NCBI GenBank assembly: GCA_023398575.1
Contig: JAEWSC010000053.1
Span: 1 to 46,984 of the forward strand
Direction of reading: 5' to 3'
Source of the DNA: Bacillota bacterium
GTDB taxonomy: Bacteria; Bacillota; Clostridia; Christensenellales; Aristaeellaceae
DNA: 46,984 bases
The notes beneath the pieces are model-generated. The model did no database searches. It worked only from the letters and a program-made list of their open reading frames with translations, and was not told where the DNA came from. Every line of letters starts with the position of its first letter. Position 1 is the first letter of the stretch. Below, one piece after another: positions 42,479 through 46,984 of the stretch. Both the position numbers and the translations under genes were made by a program.

Positions 42479-44176
42479 TCACAGTTCTAGCGTGTGTTCC
42501 CTCTTTACTTTAAAATGGGAGACCAGCGCTTTGAGCGTTCTAGCCTGGCCTGAAAGCTCTTCGCTGGATGCCGCGCTTTCCTCGGCAGTGGCGGTATTCA
42601 TTTGTATGACCTTGGCAATTTGGTCAACACCTATATTGATCTGCCCAATGGCACTGGCCTGCTCTTCTGATGCGATGGCAATTTCCTGCACCAGAACCGC
42701 TACAGCCGCCGCCTTGTCATTCATCTTCTCCAAGGATTTTTCCACATCAGTTACCAGTACATTTCCATTGCCGATGGCCGCAATGGTGCTGCCGATCAGT
42801 TGGGTGGTATCCTTGGCCGCCTCAGCGCTCTTGATAGCCAGGTTGCGCACCTCGTCGGCCACCACGGCAAAGCCCTTGCCTACCGCTCCGGCCCGGGCCG
42901 CTTCCACCGCGGCATTCAGAGACAGAATATTTGTCTGGAAAGCGATATCGTCAATGGTTTTGATAATCTTTTGTATTGCGCCGGATGTAACGGAAATATC
43001 GCTCATGGCCTTTACCAGCTTCTCCATTTGCAAAAGACCCTGTTCAATTTCCTGGGCGGTATCCATCATGTTGGTGCTGGCGTTCTGGGCACGGCCGGCA
43101 TTGAGCTTTACTTGCTGTGATATGCCGCCAATGGTGGTGGCAAGCTCTTCTACAGAACTGGCCTGCTCCGTGGAGCCCTGGGAGAGAGATTGCGCACCGA
43201 TGGACACCTGCTCCGAACCGATGGACACCTGATGGGAGGAGGTGCTGATTTGAGAAAGCGTACTGTTGAGCGAGACAATAATCTGCTCCATGGATTTTTT
43301 GATAGGCGCAAAGTCGTTGCGGTAATCAATGTCCACTGTTACCGTCATATCCCCCTTGGACATACGGTTTAGCACGCTGGAGATATCTGTTATATAACCG
43401 TTCAGACTGCCCACCAAAGTGCGGATGCTCTGGGCCAGGGAGCCCATTTCATCTTTGGATTCGTACAAAACCTGCGCATCCAGCTTTCCGTCTGCCATCA
43501 GCCCGGCGGCGGTCTGAATTTCACGCACCGGCTTTGTAATGCTTCGTATGATATACAGGCACAGCACCACCGATATAATCAGCGTCAGTGCAAACAGTGT
43601 AAGGATAATGGCAGTTGCCTCGGCCTCGGCGGCTTTCGCGTCCTCAAAATAGTTGGCGCCGACCTCCTTGGCTGAATTGCTGATGTCAATAGCCAAGTCG
43701 CGGACCTCGTCGGCCAACGGAGAATATTTGGCCTTGTATATGGAGAGCGCGCCTGTGCCATCTCCTCTGTCGATCGCCTGCATTATTTCCTGACGGATAG
43801 ATGCAAGCTCATCCCGCTTGGGTATAATCTTATTCAAGCGGTCAATATTTTCTTTCAGCGTCAGGCGCTCCTTCAAGAACGTAAGGTCTGCCAAAAGATC
43901 ATCGGCCGCCTGAGTCATTTCCTTTTCATAGGTGCTCCGGCGGCTTTGTTCCGTTTCGGTCATTAAAAGTAGGATATCCTTTTCTATAATCTGTATGGCC
44001 CGGCGTACATCATAGGTGGTATAAATCGATTGGTGCGGGCCGGAATAAAAGCCCGAAAAGGAGGTGGAGACCTTTTGCAAGCCAAAGACCATGGTGAAAA
44101 GCAGCGATACGGCGAACAAGACCAGGATGACAGAAAAGGCAACGGTCAGCTTTTTGGTGATAGACAGGTTTTTCAT
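42479..44176 (-). CDS. Methyl-accepting chemotaxis protein
   Basis: A 565-residue receptor. A first membrane segment (about 12-34), a four-helix-bundle external sensor with heavily charged helices (about 35-185), a second membrane segment (about 187-208), a HAMP linker (SITKPVREIQTAAGLMADGKLDAQV) and a long MA signalling domain follow. The hairpin tip that contacts CheA/CheW reads IDDIAFQTNILSLNAAVEAARAGAVGKGFAVVADEVRNLA. The start MKNLSITKKLTVAFS at 44176 has GGAGGG 7 bases upstream; the longer frame is upstream sequence. The gene lies just left of the recombinase cassette, reading away from it. Confidence 0.93.
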   Translation of the reverse strand: MKNLSITKKLTVAFSVILVLFAVSLLFTMVFGLQKVSTSFSGFYSGPHQSIYTTYDVRRAIQIIEKDILLLMTETEQSRRSTYEKEMTQAADDLLADLTFLKERLTLKENIDRLNKIIPKRDELASIRQEIMQAIDRGDGTGALSIYKAKYSPLADEVRDLAIDISNSAKEVGANYFEDAKAAEAEATAIILTLFALTLIISVVLCLYIIRSITKPVREIQTAAGLMADGKLDAQVLYESKDEMGSLAQSIRTLVGSLNGYITDISSVLNRMSKGDMTVTVDIDYRNDFAPIKKSMEQIIVSLNSTLSQISTSSHQVSIGSEQVSIGAQSLSQGSTEQASSVEELATTIGGISQQVKLNAGRAQNASTNMMDTAQEIEQGLLQMEKLVKAMSDISVTSGAIQKIIKTIDDIAFQTNILSLNAAVEAARAGAVGKGFAVVADEVRNLAIKSAEAAKDTTQLIGSTIAAIGNGNVLVTDVEKSLEKMNDKAAAVAVLVQEIAIASEEQASAIGQINIGVDQIAKVIQMNTATAEESAASSEELSGQARTLKALVSHFKVKREHTLEL

Positions 44177-44354
44177 TAACGTTCCCTCCAACCATAAATA
44201 AATGGATTTGATCATAATCCATACCAAACAATACAAAAAAAGCCAGGACAAAGCACAAAGAAATGGAGTAGGAGCAATGCGATAAACGGATTGTCCCATA
44301 CATAAAGTGCCTTGCGAATGTTCATACTAATCGTAAAGGTATTTTGATGTTTTA

Positions 44355-44380
44355 CCGTGGTTTATTAGAAACTGCGGCTG
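44355..44380. repeat. Left inverted repeat of the recombinase cassette
   Basis: The last 21 bases (44360-44380) are an exact reverse complement of 45759-45779; over the full 26 bases there are two differences. The left copy itself folds into a hairpin (CCGTGGTTT against AAACTGCGG, two wobble pairs). It lies 179 bases upstream of the chemotaxis receptor start. Confidence 0.85.
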
Positions 44381-44410
44381 GATAGGAAAAAGAAGCGCCA
44401 CACCCTATAT

Positions 44411-45568
44411 TTAGGATGAGGGGACAAAATTTGTGACGGCGAATGGGATGCACTCCATGGTAACAAGATGCATTTCATTAAGCTTTTCCATAGCAATTCG
44501 TTTTTGATCAAACAAAGAATGGGCATATATATCCAGGGTAATGGAAACTTTGGCGTGGCCCAGTATTTCGCTGAGCGTTTTGATGTCCACACCCAGCTCC
44601 AGCGCACGAGTGGCAAAGGTGTGACGGATGGCATGAAACTTTCTATCGGCGATTCCCGCTTGGGAAAGAATGCTCTTAAAGTACCGCTGGTAGGTTCTTG
44701 GATCTGGCGGAATAAGGTTGCCTGTCAAAAGATAATGTCCATCACTTCGGTCGCATCCTTGCATGCCCTCCACCAGCTGTATAAAAAACGTGGGGAGGGG
44801 TATCTTTCGTAAAGATTTATGACTTTTAGGCCTACCTACAATAAGGGATGTCTTTGCTGCGTCCAAATCAAAATTCTTGATCCGCGACACCGTTTTTGTA
44901 ACTGACATCGTGCCGGCATCCAAATCGATGTCCCCCCATTTGAGCGCGCATACTTCTCCCAAACGCAGCCCTGTATAAAAGCACAGCAATATCCCCAGCG
45001 CATACCTGGATCCTTGCTTGATAGCGGCATCTTCAATCAGCCGCTGCTCTCTGATAGAGAATACTTTGATTTGCGTGGCATCAGCCCTTGGCAGGCGGAT
45101 CCCCTCCATCACGCCTGTTAGCCTGTCGGAGCCTTTTAAGATTTCTCGCAGCGCCGTTTTGAAGATGGAAATAATCTTCCGCTTGTACGCGTCAGACAAG
45201 TCCGCGCTTGTATTGATTTGCCTGACAAACTGCGCAGCTGCATCTCCGATGGGCAGCCTGCCTATGGCAGGGCACTTGAAAAAGGGAACTATGTACTTCA
45301 TTGTACACCGGTAATAACTTTCATAAGTGGATGGCTTAATTCTCATACGCAGTTCGCCCAAAATCCACGCTTCAAAAAGCCCAGCCGCACCTGCCATGGA
45401 TATGCCCGCCTTATCCGGACCGATATTCTCTTGCAGGCTGCGTTTTCTAGCCTTCACTTCCTTATATGTTTTGGCATAGATGTACTGGTAATTTCCATCC
45501 TGCTTCAGTACCCTGCCTTCCCAGCGTCCATCCTGGCGCTTGTAAATGTTCTCCCCCCGCCTAGGCAT
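44411..45568 (-). CDS. Tyrosine recombinase/integrase
   Basis: A 385-residue site-specific recombinase. The N-terminal part (NIYKRQDGRWEGRV, YIYAKTYKEVKARK) is an arm-DNA-binding AP2-like module, then a SAM-like core-binding domain (about 62-150), then the catalytic domain with a full set of residues: Arg202 in YTGLRLGEVCALKW, a Lys in RPKSHKS (about 248-251), His312/Arg315 in HAIRHTFA, His338 in LGHAK and the nucleophile Tyr348 in DIYAHS. It starts at ATG 45568 after AAAGGGG. No excisionase or other mobile-element gene is near it. It is bounded on both sides by 26-base inverted repeats, likely its own recombination sites. Confidence 0.93.
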   Translation of the reverse strand: MPRRGENIYKRQDGRWEGRVLKQDGNYQYIYAKTYKEVKARKRSLQENIGPDKAGISMAGAAGLFEAWILGELRMRIKPSTYESYYRCTMKYIVPFFKCPAIGRLPIGDAAAQFVRQINTSADLSDAYKRKIISIFKTALREILKGSDRLTGVMEGIRLPRADATQIKVFSIREQRLIEDAAIKQGSRYALGILLCFYTGLRLGEVCALKWGDIDLDAGTMSVTKTVSRIKNFDLDAAKTSLIVGRPKSHKSLRKIPLPTFFIQLVEGMQGCDRSDGHYLLTGNLIPPDPRTYQRYFKSILSQAGIADRKFHAIRHTFATRALELGVDIKTLSEILGHAKVSITLDIYAHSLFDQKRIAMEKLNEMHLVTMECIPFAVTNFVPSS

Positions 45569-45700
45569 ATTGTGTTCCCCTTTCACGGTATTAAGTGACC
45601 ATTTTTCTGACGGCGAATAAATAGGATTTCCGCCTCTTTTGATCCGTTTCCCATCTGTTTTTCAAGATGTATTGCTATCCAGACCCGTGTATTTTAATAC

Positions 45701-45729
45701 TTGACTGTTTATTCTGCATAGCTTATAAT
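45701..45729 (+). promoter_or_regulatory. Strong outward-facing promoter inside the recombinase cassette
   Basis: TTGACT (45701-45706), 17-base spacer, TATAAT (45724-45729). It points out of the cassette towards the EamA gene. The transcript, starting near 45736, would first cross the right repeat hairpin (45761-45785) and then reach the EamA start at 45888. Confidence 0.85.
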
Positions 45730-45758
45730 CGGATCGAGTCGAATTTTATCGAAAAAGT

Positions 45759-45784
45759 CAGCCGCAGTTTCTAATAAACTGCGG
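45759..45784. repeat. Right inverted repeat of the recombinase cassette
   Basis: An exact reverse complement of the left repeat over 21 bases. It also forms a perfect hairpin GCCGCAGTTT-CTAAT-AAACTGCGGC (45761-45785), followed by GTTTT, so it may act as a weak terminator as well as a recombination site. Confidence 0.85.
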
Positions 45785-45887
45785 CGTTTTGCTTCTTTGG
45801 ACCACCATTCGCCAAATGCTTTTCCCCAAGGCAAACACATGATACAATAGTCCCATCAACCCACAAAGTCGACAGGAGAATTTGTCT

Positions 45888-46955
45888 ATGCCGGCGCAAC
45901 CCATTTTCTTGGCTATTGCGGCAGCGCTATGCTACAGTATCAGCGCGCCGTTTTCCAAGCTGCTGCTTGAATATATATCCCCCGCGCTGCTGGCCGCACT
46001 ATTGTATCTTGGCGCCGGCTTTGGCATGCTGCCGGCTGCTATATTGGGCAGCAAGACAAAAGAAAGCGGCAGTACAACGGGGCCAGACCGCAAAGAAGCA
46101 CGTATTACAAAGCGTGATCTGCCCTATGTAGCCGCGATGATTGCATTGGATATAGCAGCACCGATCCTGTTGATGTTTGGTCTTAACAGCACCGCCCCGG
46201 CCACGGCATCACTGCTTAATAATTTTGAGATTGCTGCCACGGCAATGATTGCGCTGCTATTTTTTCACGAGGCAGTAGGCAGGCGGATGGGTATGGCCAT
46301 CGCCCTTTTGACCCTTGGCACCATGATGCTTTCGCTCAAGGATGTAAGCCATTTGTCCTTTTCTCCCGGCGCACTTTTGATTTTGCTGGCTTGTGTATGC
46401 TGGGGGCTGGAAAACAACTGCACACGTATGCTTTCTCTAAAAAACCCCCTGCAGATTGTCGCTGTCAAGGGCATAGGGTCAGGCTGCGGCGCGCTTTTAA
46501 TCGCTTGGCTGCAAGGAGTGAATGTCCCCGGCATTGTACCAATTCTGCTGGCCTTGCTGCTGGGGCTTGTAGCTTATGGCATCAGCATTTGGCTGTATAT
46601 CCTTGCGCAGCGGCAGCTTGGCGCCGCCAGAACCAGCGCTTATTACGCCTTTGCACCGTTTCTAGGCAGCGCGCTATCCTTTGCCCTCTTTTCTCAAAGC
46701 CCTGACCTCTCCTTTTTTCTGGCCCTGCCTGTGATGCTGCTGGGCGCATACCTAGCCGCTTTTGAGAAGCACAGCCACCTGCACAGGCATGAAGCCGGTA
46801 TGCACGAGCACCGGCACAGCCACGACGACGGACACCACAATCATGCCCATGTTCCGCCGGTGACAGGCGAGCACAGCCACGTGCACCTGCATGAGGAAGC
46901 CACTCATTCGCACCCCCATACGCCGGATATGCACCACGCTCACCCCCACGAATGA
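45888..46955 (+). CDS. EamA/DMT-family transporter with a histidine-rich C-terminal tail
   Basis: A 355-residue transporter with ten membrane segments in two EamA repeats (first: AIAAALCYSISAPFSKLLLEYISPALLAALLY; second: LLILLACVCWGLENNCTRMLS). DMT exporters move metabolites or drugs. After the last segment a tail of about 63 residues contains 23 histidines with Asp and Glu (for example HEHRHSHDDGHHNHAH), a pattern that binds zinc, nickel or other metals. This suggests a metal-linked function, or metal sensing by the transporter. The ATG at 45888 has AGGAG 9 bases upstream. A weaker own promoter (TTTTCC, 17, TACAAT at 45820-45848) may also drive it, besides the cassette promoter. Confidence 0.85.
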   Translation: MPAQPIFLAIAAALCYSISAPFSKLLLEYISPALLAALLYLGAGFGMLPAAILGSKTKESGSTTGPDRKEARITKRDLPYVAAMIALDIAAPILLMFGLNSTAPATASLLNNFEIAATAMIALLFFHEAVGRRMGMAIALLTLGTMMLSLKDVSHLSFSPGALLILLACVCWGLENNCTRMLSLKNPLQIVAVKGIGSGCGALLIAWLQGVNVPGIVPILLALLLGLVAYGISIWLYILAQRQLGAARTSAYYAFAPFLGSALSFALFSQSPDLSFFLALPVMLLGAYLAAFEKHSHLHRHEAGMHEHRHSHDDGHHNHAHVPPVTGEHSHVHLHEEATHSHPHTPDMHHAHPHE

Positions 46956-46984
46956 GTGCAAATGGTGTTCCTAAATCTTTTGAA

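Noticed and set aside
44411..45568. Recombinase as part of a prophage or conjugative element
   Set aside because: No phage, excisionase, replication or mobilisation genes are adjacent; neighbours on both sides are ordinary chromosomal genes.

Overview
The window looks like a chromosomal segment of a Bacillota bacterium, most likely class Clostridia (mid-GC, roughly 50%). The signs are a T-box leader ahead of aminoacyl-tRNA synthetase genes, many near-consensus sigma-A promoters (TTGACA, 17 bp, TATAAT), strong GGAGG-type ribosome binding sites, a BMP-type ABC importer, a Pit/DUF47 pair, and short palindromic intergenic repeats. Genus cannot be assigned from the sequence alone. No rRNA, tRNA, CRISPR array or IS transposase was seen.

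Layout. 1-300: left-edge imperfect repeats. 298-2473: methyltransferase then D-aminoacylase-like amidohydrolase (+). 2509-4273: MarR regulator, VTE5/SEC59-like CTP-dependent kinase and a CDF-like membrane protein, one operon on the minus strand from a promoter overlapped by a 13-bp inverted repeat; 4374-5234: a separate SDR oxidoreductase. 5366-9421: consensus promoter, T-box riboswitch, GNAT acetyltransferase, hisS and aspS (+). 9631-15293: minus-strand import operon (BMP binding protein, ATPase, two permeases, ROK kinase). 15383-16888: flavodoxin-fold reductase (+) and uppP (-). 17184-19319: TetR plus a DUF1295/alpha-beta-hydrolase fusion. 19427-25327: a 1966-residue secreted protein with 14 Calx-beta domains. 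25501-25759: a dense cluster of perfect hairpins. 25844-31543: minus-strand block with response regulator, intramembrane-type histidine kinase, LolD/MacB-like ATPase, 880-residue FtsX-type permease and an ECF-like sigma factor. 31715-33150: TetR and a DUF4386-like protein. 33199-33795: YdeI-like. 34137-36023: Pit phosphate transporter with DUF47 partner. 36133-38426: MATE transporter coupled to an amino-acid-kinase-fold enzyme. 38601-40465: NAGPA-type secreted protein and an Lgt-like membrane protein. 40738-41654: two-lobed retropepsin-like protein. 41768-44176: chemotaxis receptor and HD-GYP phosphodiesterase. 44355-45784: a tyrosine recombinase enclosed by long inverted repeats and carrying an outward-facing consensus promoter. 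45888-46955: EamA transporter with a His-rich tail.

How genes work together. The importer operon probably brings in a nucleoside or sugar and phosphorylates it with the co-transcribed ROK kinase. The two-component system has a matching GTGACA-n4-TGTCA site before its own operon and another before the ABC transporter genes, suggesting autoregulation and control of the transporter. Pit and DUF47 form the usual low-affinity phosphate uptake pair. The receptor and HD-GYP enzyme link a stimulus to cyclic-di-GMP turnover.

The most unusual structure is the recombinase cassette at 44355-45784. It sits between two divergent genes (receptor on the left, EamA transporter on the right), is bounded by near-identical inverted hairpin repeats, and holds a strong promoter pointing at the right flank. 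Inversion would point that promoter at the receptor, so it could be a self-contained expression switch; an orphan integrated element is the main alternative.
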